Translations under genes and position numbers: made by a program
Notes under the pieces: generated by a model
Seen by the model: the letters and a program-made list of their open reading frames with translations, nothing else
Told to the model about the DNA's origin: nothing
Databases searched by the model: none
Shown: positions 1-14,000 of the stretch, piece after piece
Layout: each line of letters opens with the position of its first letter
Position numbering within the stretch: position 1 is the stretch's first letter
NCBI GenBank assembly: GCA_964036275.1
Contig: OZ038440.1
Location: 1,054,001 to 1,118,000, forward strand
Origin: Litoditis marina
Lineage: Eukaryota; Nematoda; Chromadorea; Rhabditida; Rhabditidae
Direction of reading: 5' to 3'
DNA length: 64,000 bases

Positions 1-1163
1 ACACGTGAACAACGTGGACTGAGGTCCCGTGGAATGGTGTACGAGGGCGGGATAGATGATTGTACCTACAGTTTTCCTCCATTCGTCATGAAAGCATTGA
101 ATAAGGCGAGTTGAAACAGCAAAGCAGAAACATCTCGTACATGCTTAGAGTTGAAGCTTCTCTATACACAAACACTGCGAAGTTGTGAAATAGTGCTCAG
201 CAATTGCACACCGACGACAAAAGTAGTTACTTTTGGTTACTTTTGTCGTCGGTTACTTTTGTGATTGACCTTTCATTCTATATCACACACTGCACAGCCA
301 AACGTTTGAGATGAAAAAAAATTATTGGTAGATAGTTTTTGCTGATTCTATTGTATTCAGTCACAAAACCCTCAATCCACCTTTTTTCAGATTCCCTATA
401 TCAACTATCTTCCCTGTATGCCAAAAGAGAAACAGCGTTCGAACAAAGTAACCGCAGAAAACAGTGATCTACCAACCAACTTCAACTCAGACACACGGTT
501 ATAACCGGAGGATGGACCCTCCACAACATTACATATCTGAATAAATATATGTTTATTGATAGTCTGTAAATAAAATCTAGATTATCTAGAATAAAGAACA
601 CTATCATCACAAAAACAATAGAAATAATGTTGCACAGAGCGGATATATTTTTCGATATTCAAACAAGGATATTTTCTATTCACAGAAAGGTGAAAAAAAT
701 CAACGAAACGGCGACAAACGGTCGCAGTTCACTAAATTCTAGAATGAAAAGAAGCTTGAAACTCCCAGAATGATAAATGAAAAACCTCTCAACTAAACAA
801 AAATCTAAAAAATTAACAAACAATCTACCCATAATGATTCGGCTAGAGGTAAAACATTGCGTATTGAAACTAGCGTAGAAACGATGTGATACAATCAAAG
901 ATACACACAAAACCGGTAACAAAACGTCTTCCAGAGATCAGAACAACATTAATATACAGCCAGAGAGACGGGAAGAACCATGAATAACACCAACCAAGTA
1001 CGACTAGGAAACGCGTGAAATTCCTCTAATATCGAAAAAAGCACAAATTACAGCCCTAACTTATATTCGAGCGCTTTGCACGGACCACTCAGCACTAAAC
1101 CTTTTGAATCACCGACACGAATACGGAACTCTCCAGATCAAAGATGAAGATTCATAGGTCAAA
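1..1163. other. 3' flank of the RIN gene, no gene seen
   Basis: Non-coding sequence downstream of the RIN stop codon. I see no exon with coding character on either strand. The only AATAAA on the minus strand that I can pick out lies near 550-555, some 610 bases past the stop, so the RIN 3' UTR could reach there; no closer canonical poly(A) signal is evident. Confidence 0.5.
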
Positions 1164-2027
1164 CTAGCAGAGAGCTAGCCCGGAAAGCACCTGACTGGGC
1201 CATGCTATCTTCGCATCATGTCGTTTGTAGGCGAACAAGAAGTTCTTTCCACTCTGTCGCATCCTATCCCGGATTGTGTCTGGGGCGTCAGACGACTGGA
1301 GCGGAGTCTCGAAGCCATCCAGCACAAGGTATCTGAAACATAGTCATGAATATTCATGTGCATTCTTGCTTGAACATCTAACAAAATGAGTTCTTTCTTA
1401 TTAAACTATTAAAATTGGCGTATTTTAATCGAAAGCTAGTCCTCGAAGAACAGTCAAACCTCACTGCTGTAGGCACAGATAGACTTTCCACGTTGCTAAA
1501 CGTTAACACTTTCAAGTTATGATTGCACTAATATTACGGAATTAAAAAAGTCCACAATAAAAAAACGTACAGTCCAAAGTCTTCGGGATTGGTGATTCCT
1601 TGCTGGTGGGCGATAACTCGACACAATTTCGAGGTGGTCATTTGAGGGACGCCGGGAAACGTGGCGTATCTGGAATACAAGGCAATCAATTAACTGTCCT
1701 GTCACACATCATTACAAACCACCTCCCCAGCTTTCACTAAAAACATAAATCTGCAGTGATCACATCCACAGCGCTGTTTTTTTTATTTTTCAGTTTTTTT
1801 GGGACACTCACGGAGATATTGTAAGATTCGATAACGGTAAAAAAGTAATATTCATGTCACTCTGAGCTAACTGCAAGAAAAACGGGATGACCGTAAATTT
1901 TTGACCAAACTACAAACACATAATCAAACACCAACCGAATGCAACCAGCGTTGACATCTGGAATGGCCACCTTGAGGAACGCATCTCCAGATCCACTGGG
2001 AGAGGAACAACACTGGCGAGCCAGATC
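1164..2027 (-). other. rin: RIN exons 33-35: Ras-association domain and C-terminus
   Basis: Exons: 1936-2027, 1571-1669, 1164-1332. The segment FLKVAIPDVNAGCIRYATFP, then TTSKLCRVIAHQQGITNPED, then FGLYLVLDGFETPL has the ubiquitin-fold pattern of RA domains at the C-terminus of RIN proteins. The chain ends SGLALC and the stop is TAG. The terminal -LALC is not a CAAX box, so lipidation is not implied. Confidence 0.9.
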
Positions 2028-5000
2028 CTGAACAACAAAAATAATATGTTATTGTATTGATAATAAACATAATATGTGTTGTGTGCTGACTTGGAATACG
2101 ACAATATGACCGAAACTCCATGAAAGTATCAAAACTATTGACAATTATTACTACGTAGATCTTCACTGCACAGCTGGTTAAGGTCCTTAATTATTAGGAT
2201 TAAGGACTATGTTAAACACTGAAAATATTCCAATTGTGTACACTTCGATTATCACATGAAAATAGTATTTATTATTCACTTACGATGCTATTGATCATGG
2301 TCTGATCCTTTTCCGACAACCGCTTGATAGCGTCCATGCTCTTCAACACGTGGACAGCAGAGAAGAGGGTGGTCAGGTAGTACGAGGCATCTCCCTGCAA
2401 ATACGAATGGATGAACCACGCAGATGAAAAAGTGCTACACATTGGAGTTTTTCCAATGCTTACCAACATTTTTCGAGCAGACTCGGTAAAAGAAAGTGAT
2501 ATTATAGGTCACAATTTGAGTTTTGAGGTTTTGACCATACTTTCGTTCCCCAGAGAGATGAAGATAACTATATCTGGCAGAACTACGCTCATTAAATGCA
2601 CCGGTGTTCAAACTAATGATATTTTATCATGACTAGAGCGCAGCTCCGTAACAACATCAGACTCAAAATTAACAATGAAAAAAAGACACCAACCTGTGTG
2701 AGCATGTGTTGTGGCAACAATTCCCACATGTACCAGGCTTCCACCTCACAACCGACTGTCGAGGTGCGCGCAAGGATGAAAATCAGCCATCGGACTAGAT
2801 CTGAAAACAGAACCGTCCAAAATATGTCAGATGAAAACTATGATATTTTATTAAACTTCACTATTATTACATACTGTACTTGTAACCAGTCCGCAACCGT
2901 CATTCCAAATAGATTGCAACCAACCACCAACAGTTATGTTGCGACAGCCAACCAAAAATATGCAACGATGACATCTCAATTGAAGTGGTCTAACCCTATT
3001 TGTCCGAATTCTCATTCCTTCGAACTTCTCCGTCGTAAATACCAGAATAGTTTCGAATAGAAACCGATACTAAACTAACCATCAGCGGGTGGCAGCTTGT
3101 TCAATGGATCCACATTCTCCTCACCAGTCAACTGTCGTTGCGATAACAGCACCAGACTCAGTGCTCTGCAAGGCTTAGTTTGAGATTGACAAAAACAGCT
3201 CAAAAACCCAAATTTTTGTCCGTACGTGTTCCATTTCCCGAATCACTTCTTCAAAGGACTAGATTGTAGTTAGAGTACAAAATTTCTAAAAGAATCAGCA
3301 AAACACGTGAAATTCCCCTCACATAGAATATTGTGCAGTAAAAGAAAGCAAATAAGATCATGGGAAAATACCTCAAAAGATTTTCCAGCTTCTTAATCGG
3401 AGAATAATGACTTTGCATTTTCCTCAGGCAAAGCTTGATCTGTTCCATGGTCGTCTGCGAGGGAGTGACCAGCTGGAATTAATACGATAACATATCTTCT
3501 GATTTTCACGACAAATTTTTCAGAACGTTCAGGATAATGAGGAAGGAAAAATTTGTTTTACATTTTTTTACACATTTTTACACTGAGAAAAAAACGCGAA
3601 AACATCCAATACGTTACGAAAAAGTATTGCGGAATTAAGAATAACACAACTCGAATAATCTCTCAAACTGAAACTTCTCTACCAACCTGATCGGGATTAC
3701 TGAATCCCAGCTGGTTGAGGGCTATGCCCCTGACTGCTCGGATATTCGCAGTGACTGCCTCCAGCGCCCCCGTTCGAGAATGTTCGCGAACCATCACATG
3801 GTACAGATGCGGCTTGATACGTTCTGTAACAAAAGGATATCATGAAAAAGCATGTATCAACCACCATAACACAATGAAACTCGCCCAAAAAAGCGGATTC
3901 ACGTAAAACACTCCATTCTTCCCGAGAATAAAACAAATATTAAATATAGTATAATGAACTCACTCAACAACAGCTTGTGAAGTACAGCCTCCAGAATAGC
4001 GTCAATGCTGAGAATCTGATTGGCATTCAGCAAATTCCGCTCGTGCTCAATCAGCTGATGCAGCTCGCCTGAAAAATCCCAAATAGAAAAAGCACGTGGA
4101 CATTTACATAGGTTTCGGTAGAATCCAAAAATATTTAACCTTTGTATTTTTGTCTCAGAATATCAAATTACAACAACAAAGCTCAAGAACAAAACACAGT
4201 TTACCGTAAATGGTTAGGAAGAAATTCATCAAGTTACATTGTAACAACCTCTTCCGAAACTACCATAGTACTTCCACCCGACTGACACGTAATACATACC
4301 TTCTCCGTGTTTCATGAGGTAGTTCTTGATTCCGTTGATGAACTGTCTGACATTCCTGACCACCACCCCCGGATCGGCCTCATCACTCTCCACCGTACAC
4401 TCGATGAAACGACGAAGGGTGGCACCGAAGATGGTATGGTTGTCCTGCGCCAGTCTGTAACATCTACATTATTATCGTTGGACTAAATGAAAAAGAAGTG
4501 ACAGAACTTTTATCGAGAAGGATAGGCTTGATGAATTGACACTGGATTAGTGATACAACATATCCGCAATATCTTGCAACAGAACCTACATGTTGCTGAA
4601 TAGGAAGTCGAATCAACAACTAGCTATCATCGTTCTCTACATAGGAATAAAAACTAAGAATTAAACTACTCGGGATAATAGCATCCACTATCATCTACTC
4701 AAACATAACCGTGCAAATAATTTTTATTACTGTATATCGATCTAGGCGGTTGTGAATATAATGTGTCTAGTTTCACATGTTACTACAGAACAAGTTAAAA
4801 AGTGGTATTGTTCATAGAATAGTCCGTACCTTTCCACATATTGCTGTATGGCTGATCCCGGCTGCGGACAGTCCTTGGTGCTCTTTTTCTGTCCATTCAA
4901 CAGGGGAGATAGACAGGGGACGGTGGTGGGCAACTCGTCCAGAGAACCCATCTGGTTCGACTCAGAGAATCGGGAAACTGCCCGAGGCAACTGCAAACAC

Positions 5001-8000
5001 CAACAATGAACTCTCGGGCAGAAAAAGCTTCAGAAATAATATAGACGGGATAAAACTAGGAAAAATAACCTCCCACCCAAGCTAAAAAGTGAACAATCGG
5101 GGGGGGGGGAGGTCAAACTTAAATTCCGCAGAACCAAACCAAATTCAGAGAGGAGTGGGGTAAAACTGTAATGTTCTCATTCGACCTGATTATTTGGACT
5201 GAACACGATAATCCAGAAAACCCAAGAATTAATCTTTCCGAAGTTGCTCATAGAGAAAACAGTTCACTGAACACTGACCGACATCATGGAATTGGGAGGC
5301 GTGGTAGTTCTATCGGGTCTTCTCAAAGATCCTGTCAACGAACTGTCCAACCGACTGTCCAGGGTACTGTACTTGCTGGAACGAAAAACATGAGAGCTAT
5401 ACTGTAGTTACTGGAACGAAAACTAATTTAGAGGTATACAAACCTTCTCTAAAGCCAAAGCTCAAGAACGCCTATCAAATTTCAAACACTGAAAAAAACT
5501 GCATTAGGCAGTTCCAGTTATTCAAACACAATTGAACTTTACCAATGATATATAAAGTGCAATCAACCGCTATTCGAATAAGAATAAAAACTATCAAAAG
5601 TCTGATGGGGGTATCCAACTTACAGCTTGCTCGTACATTTATATAGAAGGTTCACTTCAAGGAACACCGGCTCAGACGGTGAATCTAATAGTGTTCTGAT
5701 GTGTTTGTAGTCTGATGAGCTGACCGATAAGACTACAAGTCGAATTTGTTCGCCCCTGAAACACTACTTACCTCGGTGTTCCGTTACTCTCCCAGGCCTT
5801 GGAGGTTATTCTATCACTTGGCAGCGGTCTTCGGTCCACCATGCCATAGGCCCAGTCGTCATCATCTGAATCCTCGGCCATTTGGGTGGAGCCGCCAGCC
5901 GTACGATCGGAATCAGAATCCTCCTCGACGATGGCGTCGGTCAGTCCTGAGAATTGGATTGAAATACTCATGTGAAAACAACAAGACGACATTTCTCAGC
6001 CATTCTACATGAATGAATATCAGCTGGGAGATTTAAGCCAAGATGTAAAGGTCCTAGAACGTAGAGCAAATCTAAACGTTTCATTATGAAACTAAATAAA
6101 AATGGAAAATCCAACAGCCATCAAGACTATTTATAGCAGAACGGTTAGAAAATTCGCCTCATTTCATGAAACTCGAGCTAAAACAAGTTAACAAAGCTTA
6201 CTTCTCTGTCCAACGCCCTTGTCGCCGTGTTGTGCCAGATCTAGCAGATTCTCCCAGACATTCGAGTCCCAAGGCTCGTTGAACACCGTGCCGGCCACAC
6301 TCACATTGTCGTCATCCCGCATACCTAAAATCAAAACAGTTATCAAATAAATTTAATTTTAAAACAAACCACCTTACCATCATTCCAGTGGGATAAAAAT
6401 TACACTCACTAAACTAGATTTCGATGAGTTTTAAAGAACTAATGTTAGCACCACAGAAGCAATTCACTTTGAAACTAAGTATTTAGGCTGGCTGTCCTGT
6501 CTTGAACTAAATAATGAATGAATAGGGAATTGATGAAACAATTTTAAAAATAACTCACTAGTCATGCTTTCTTGCTTCATGAGGTCCGAACCGGCTAGAT
6601 CTGCCAGTTGTGCATATTCGGATGGCTTCACCTCTCCGCAACTCGGCGGGGGAACCACCACACCACCCACCGTCATCTTCTTCACCGGATTCGGGCGCTG
6701 TTGAGGCGTAGGACGAACCTATAACACCTTTCTCATTAAACAATATCAAATGGAATATAACAAAAACTTGAGAACATATCATATCAGCAGTTACAAACAG
6801 CTTGAACGGGCCATTATGAGGGACCACAACAGTGTGATCTCGATTAATAATTCAGAAAATGGAGATCACGCAGAACAACTTCGCGGACTAGGCCCAATAA
6901 ATGGCAAAAATACTGTATGCGAGAGTGAGCTACCGAGACTTCGAAAGAACTATGCACCAGTGGAGCCCGATTCGGCATTATACGCTGGCCGTGGCGCGTA
7001 GAGGTGCAATTAACTTGACCTTATAATGACACCCCGCTGTTCGCGCTAGAGACACATTGAACAGGGGAGGGGGTAGAAACAATAATACATAACATGCTTC
7101 ACTGCACCACCTAACAAAGCAGCGAACCTCATTCAGGATATTCGCCAAATGCGCGCAATGACGTTTCCTATCCCAGATTGTTAGAGCAGAAGGGAATGAG
7201 GAAGTGTTCTCTGCATTGCAAACGGGGACAAATAGAAAACGGTAAAAGTGAAACTCTGAGGTAGTTTGATGCTTCTACAATGTTCACCAAAAGATAATCC
7301 GTAGATTTAAACCTCGAGCTCGATTAACAACCGTATACCCTACTCGTTCGCCCTCGAACATTTTCTGCTCTTACGTAGAACGTAATACTGTGCCATATAA
7401 GTTAATTAATGAAACATTTAACCAAGTAACCAACCTTTGCCACCTTCTGTCGTGTCTTTAACTCCGAGTTAACCGCCGACCAGTTGCCGTTCGGTTTGTT
7501 GGGGAAATAGAGAGATCCGCGATTGCTGCTGTTGCCAGACTGGGATGTGGTAGACGGCTGGTCCGAGTTTCTAGTTCGTCGCCACACCAACTCACTTTCC
7601 CTGGCTGCTCGTTGGCTATCAGTGGAAGGTCTGAAACAAGTAAGAATAAGTACCATACATGAAAACAAAAAAACTAAACAAGTACATGAAAACAAGTGTT
7701 TTGCTAGTTTCGCACGCATGAAAACATGAACAAGTATGGTAGTTTCACGTTTCCCTACAAACCTATTTGAACAACCTAGATTGTTCATAATTTTCTTCTA
7801 CAACTGAGAAACGATAAAAAGCGTTTCAAGCACACTCAAAGTGATTCAGTAACAAATTTGTTCATTAGTTCATCAAAAACTTAAAATTCATATAAGTAGC
7901 TCATAATAAGTCTGATACTTATATAGAGAAGTAATGCACACCCGGACCAGGGCCGCAAAATAAAACGCAGAGCAAATAGAAATGTAATGAGGCTGGCAAA

Positions 8001-11000
8001 TAACCATCTGTCAGCAGTGAAATCTGAGACATCATGGGCTGAAAGGAACACGATGTAGATAGAGTAGGAAAGAGAGAGCGGAGGAGTGCGCGTATTGTAA
8101 TCAGGCCCACATATGAATACGGGGGCAGGCGCAGGGTTTCAAGGGGGAAACTAGAAGAAGACTGGCCCCGCTGTTACTCCAAGTTTACTCAACGGCAGCA
8201 ACCTCACACAAAAGCACGTGAATATAACTCGTAGAAACACACGCAAACTCGAAACAAGAAGTGATTCTGAGGTTGGTCGTGTGACAGGTACCAAACTACC
8301 AACTACACGAAATCATACCCTGATTGCTCAGCGTTTTGAGAAAAACCCCCCTGTTTTTGGTGTGAAGATTTGGGCAAAACCCCCCACAAAAACTGTCTGA
8401 TTTAGCGATTTTCTGAATAAAGGGCAAAACCCCCTTATAATGGCTGAGGGGGAGGGCAAAACCCCCCTGTTTGAAAAACTCTGAGGCATTTAGGGTATGC
8501 ACGAAACATAAACAATTGTAACTGTAACTATATCTCATATTTGTAGAGTCCCATTTCAATGCGAATTAGCACAGGAACAGGAACTAGTAAGAACACATAA
8601 ATCTGGTCCGACTGACTACTCAAAAAACTGGCAGACTGAGACCTATTTAGGGATTGGTGCCGACGCGAGGTACGGAAAAGAGGTCAACTATACAGACCAC
8701 AAAAAAGTTTCCACTCAAGAGTCACAACTGTGTTTTCTTAGGATACATCATACATCAACAGAAACAAAGTCATTCAAACGCAAACCTATTATGAACATTG
8801 ATCAATGTGCTAAAGCTCGAAGATAATAGATATGCCAATAAATACTATTAGTAAATATTTGTATACAAAAAGGTTAGCAGAAATTGTGAAATTGTAGATA
8901 ATGCAGTTGTGATGAGAGGTGAAACGGATGAATAGCTCATAACACTAATGGAATGGTCACAACAGCGGCGCCAAACAAAATTTGAATGGGATGATGGGGC
9001 GCCACCTCTGGACTACTACACCACATGCGGAAACTAATAGGAGGTCAAACATTGATCATTCTAGACTTGGAATTGACAATGTAAGTTCGGTATTCCAAAG
9101 TGTTGGAAACGTTTATAAGTAACCGGTAACCAACTCACAAGGTATTATAACAGTTCAAAATACGCAGAACCAGTTGTACCATGTTATCTACTACAAATGG
9201 AGGACAGCAGCAAAACTACTAGTGAACAGGTTTCCCAGTACCATCCTCAAACCAATGATTCGAATTAGTTGTTTTGAAAGTGTACAAGATGAAATTGTAA
9301 ATTCGAAAGGAGAATCGAGAATCACATCAATCGAGCGTGTACTTAAGGAGAACAGATGATTAAAATACACTTAGTGGTAAATAATTCAACAAAACAAGTT
9401 TTTTATGCGGATTAGATAGAAACGAGATTGAGTGTAATTCTGGACAAAACTGCCAAAATCGACAAAACAAGTCGCGCGACCTCAACCACCTCCTTTAAGA
9501 CACTAATGGCAATTTACACGTCATAACCACTTGTAGAGGCGAAAGATGAAAAGAAATAGTTAGTACCTGGCAACAAGTGCCGAAGGTGTGAATAAGAAGC
9601 ATCATAGGTGAACGGGTCTTTCAAAGAGAGCGGCACAATTCTTGTCTAACTCTAAATCTCTAATTGAACGCATATAAAAACACTACGATCTCGCAGGATT
9701 AGTAACCAAAGTAGAGCGGTTTACTAATTCTTCACTGGCTTCTTGGCTCCTTGATTACGTGCAAAAAAAAAACGTTTTCAAAAAGATACATGTTTTGAAT
9801 CAACGAAAAATTCACGCGCAACTGAATTGTCATCCAACTATAACTACATTCATTACATGCCCCGACGACACCTTGATCTAAGAAAAATATGAGAGGAAAC
9901 TGTGGAAAGATTATTCGAGAGGAACACCATATGTGAGAATATAATGGGAATGGCGGACCATTGGAAGCTGGCTCCAGAGTAGTTGCTTCCGAGTAAACAC
10001 GAGGCAGCATGAGCCATTAAACATACACAGTCGAAATGCAGTCTAGAATGAAGAATACGGACCACTTTCAAACTTTCACACGACTATGAACTACTGAAAA
10101 TTTCACCCACGATATATTCAGCAAGAAAATTATGAAAAACCATAAATTTAGGCCAGACCACTTTGCTAAATTAAAACTGAAGTGTAGAAAGAAGAAGGAT
10201 TGAGAATGGATAAGTAGCGAAATTTGCTATTTTTCAAAGTATTACGAAGACAATAAACAAGTAAAACAATAGCATATTCCCCGCTACAAGATAAGCTGAG
10301 GAAATCCGGACATCGCAATGGTAACGATTCGCAGGCAATCGTAAAGATAGTCTATGGACAGGCGACCTTGCGACAAGTTATTAGAAAGAGAATACCAGCA
10401 CCGCCATCCATTAATTCATAGAGACAGCCGCGCCAAATCGGCCGAGAAAACAAACTGTGGGCGACAACAAACCAGATAGAAACACTCTAGATACTATAGA
10501 TTGCGGGCCCTTATCTCTCCATACTCGATTTAAAACATGTGAAGCCTCTTTCAACTGATAAATATTCAATTCTCCGACAGGGAATCAGTTTCTCGTTTGA
10601 AACATTTAGAACAACTAAAAAATAGATTGAGGAGCCCGTTTCGATATGATGCGACTGGCCACAGTTGTTACAGTATCAGTATAAATAATTCAAAATTGCG
10701 ACCATTCCCGAGGTATCATCTCCACTATGAAAACGTCAAACATCACTCCACCCTAATGGGGTCAAGAACTCGGCCGAGTATAAATCATAATTGATAGAAT
10801 TTCCATAAGAGAGACACTTACAGTAATTGGTGTGGCCACTTGAGTATGTTATCGGCTGCCCACCCATTGAATGACATAAATGGATTTCGATAGGCTGGTT
10901 AGCACGCACACAGACGTGCGATTGGATTGGGTGAAGACTGGTGGTAACAGCGACATAATAAAAGACCGTTCAACCTTTTTTCTATCAACCATTCAACCTG

Positions 11001-14000
11001 AGAATTTCGGACACAATCACACAATCTTTCGTAAAAGCCTACAAAAAAATAGATGTGTGACTATCTTGACTTCTTTTAAGAAGACGTGAAAAAAAAACTG
11101 CTCAACTAGACGGAGGATGCTGAACGTTACTATTGCTAGTCTCACATCACTCAATATGCCAAGACATCAATTTTGCGTTCCAAAAATATAAAATCAGTAA
11201 ATAAGTTAAAACAAGTATTACAGCTGAGAAAAAACCATCAACACACACTCCAAAACGACTAGCCCACTTACTGAGAACGTGGTCCGGAAACCGGAGAACA
11301 GCCGGGTAAACAGCTTGCACCTATTGGTTATGTAAATGAGAACAGAGGGCGCAAAACGGGGTTCCGGGTAATTAGTTGCATTGGATAGGAGTGGCCAACC
11401 GGTAAACATACATGGAGGGGCTGTCATTAGACAGAGAGACTCAATCACGATAAGGGTACACGTTCAAATTCTATAATTAGTTGGCGAGTTGCCCGGGAAA
11501 ACAATCGACTAAACCGGGCAAATTCACAGAGAGAGTCTTGCTGCTGATGTGGTTACCATGACGCTGCGCTCATTATGCCTTGATTATTACACGTTATTCA
11601 GTTCATAAGTATTAAACCGAGATAAAAACTGACCATAATAACAATAAAACATATAAAAGCAGTATAAAAGTCTTGGGAGCGGATATCAGTGTCACATATG
11701 ACGAGAATACAAAACCGCAAATGACCCAATGACACCTGCCTGTCTTGCAGCCTATATTCATATGATAGCAAGGGGGTCAGATGCCAACCAAAAGACACCT
11801 GCTGAGGGAAAACATAATGCAACCAAACTCTTACTCAAAATATGTGTACAATAGACTTATTATTTCCAAAGAGAAATGATTCTTTGACTAAAAAAAACTT
11901 GAGATAAAAACGTCACTACGTCCATCAATCGAAAGACAACAACTGTTACTAAAAGTGAAACATTAAACTGTTTCCTCGCACGCTGTTTCTACACCTATCT
12001 GTCGGAAACTGATGAATGAGCCAAGACCGGTTCGAATAGTGAATAGAGGAAGGGCCAGTGAAGGACATGAACCTATCTTGATATACCGAATATCGCTAAT
12101 TCAATCTATTTCAAATGAAACAAAGACGATTTTCTGAATGGCATCCGGTGTGTAGTTGGAGAATATATCTCAACAACACAACTCTGAATCATTCAGAAAA
12201 CACTGTTGAAAGAAATGTGCAAATAAAAGAAGGACCACGCACTAGTATTACAAATTCAACACATGGAACAACAGTGCCACACAACAACAACTACGACTAT
12301 ATTTTCGGCTGTATTTTTAAGCGAGTGCGAGACTGATCAACAACTATTGCGTAACATACTGGTCGGTGATCATTACGCTACGTTATCATTACCGGTAAAG
12401 CTGTCCGAATAGCTAGAAAACGAAAAACGGGTTACTTTTAGCTTAAAACAGGAAAATCTGTCATTTTTGATGCAGAATCGTTAATTTTCAAGTATTTAGT
12501 TCTAACAACGGACTTTTTGTTAAATATTCAGACCTTACTGATCTTTCCTCATTACGCTATCAGCACTCGCCAGCATAAAGCGTGATGAGCGGGTGTCGGC
12601 GGAAAGATGACAGACATGCTGTGTCGGTACTAAGCCGGCCGAAATGTCCAGCTTATGCATCCCCCGAATGACATAACGCGAACATAATTTGCAGATTTGC
12701 ACAAATCAGCAACAAATCATGAACAGGGCTTCTCACGACGATCAAGGGGACAGACAGACAGATGCTCATTTGTCAGGCGGCCACTAACTGACCCGCGGAC
12801 AATTCGAATCGAGGGAAACTGCGAAATGTGACCTTGGACATGGGAACACAAACGGTGCACACTGCTCCAATTACTACAAAAACAACCATTAAGATGGATC
12901 GGACTATTGTGGTCAGCATTCACAAGCAACCTATTCCTATGAAACATTTGGGTAACATTCTAGTTTACATTGACCCTTTCATTGCACAGAAGCCAAATCA
13001 CGTTGCATCATTATTGACGTGTTCAGTTCAAAACATACTCCTTTTTGGTTCAATAGAGAGAACACAAGATGACATCCGAAATAGTGAAAGTTTGGAAAAT
13101 GTCCAAAGTTAGAACTTTAATTAACGAGAAAATGGCATAGGATACACTGCGGCGGTGCAACAAACATATATCTCACACGTGCCACCCACAAGCGACTTAT
13201 ACGACCCTCACTTTACAACAGGGGCGTAGGGATTGCTTCCTACAAATTGCTGAACATTATAAAACTGACAAAATGTAGAAAGGGTTACACTTGAATTTAG
13301 AATAGCATAAAGTGATGGCTGAGTAGCTTCCCACCAGTCAATTAAATTCAAATATGGAGAGATCACATTAGGAACATGAACATCTATATTCAATCACTGG
13401 AACAATCGTCTGCTAATACACTCTTTTTGTCAACAGCTGATGTTAACACTGACAGATAGCAAGCACCTGCATGTATAAAACATCATTTCGACGACTGAGA
13501 TCATTCGCGCTTTTATTTCCAGTGAACCGTCAAGAATAGATAAACTAACGACGACTAGAATCACAATAGAACAGAATCTAACAGAGAACACGAACTAGTT
13601 CCAAGTGTGAAGGCGCGAGATATAGCAGGTAACTATTCGGGGCGGCATCCCAGGCTCTTCACGCCCTCCACACTACACACTTGAGAACAAAAGAGTTCAC
13701 AGATTATTATCTGGTAAGCCATGTAGGCACAAGTACAGCGCATCCCACTGGCAACACCGAATCGACGTACACGAAAGATCTCATGAATGGACCTAGCAAC
13801 CTATAACATGAAAAGGTCACGATTACTAAAAATTTGGTTCTCTTCGACGAAAAGCTTAAAACTCGAAACGTTCGACTAGATTAACAACCTTAGTGTCACC
13901 TTGTTGATAGTTGAAACAAATGCATTAACCTAATTTTTCTCAAAGATCAATTGGATATTCATTTTCGGAACGGAACTGATGGAATTATGAAATACAAAAT

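Noticed and set aside
2411..3060. Plus-strand frames of 73 and 143 codons
   Set aside because: They lie antisense to RIN exons 30-32 and the introns between them and have no domain.
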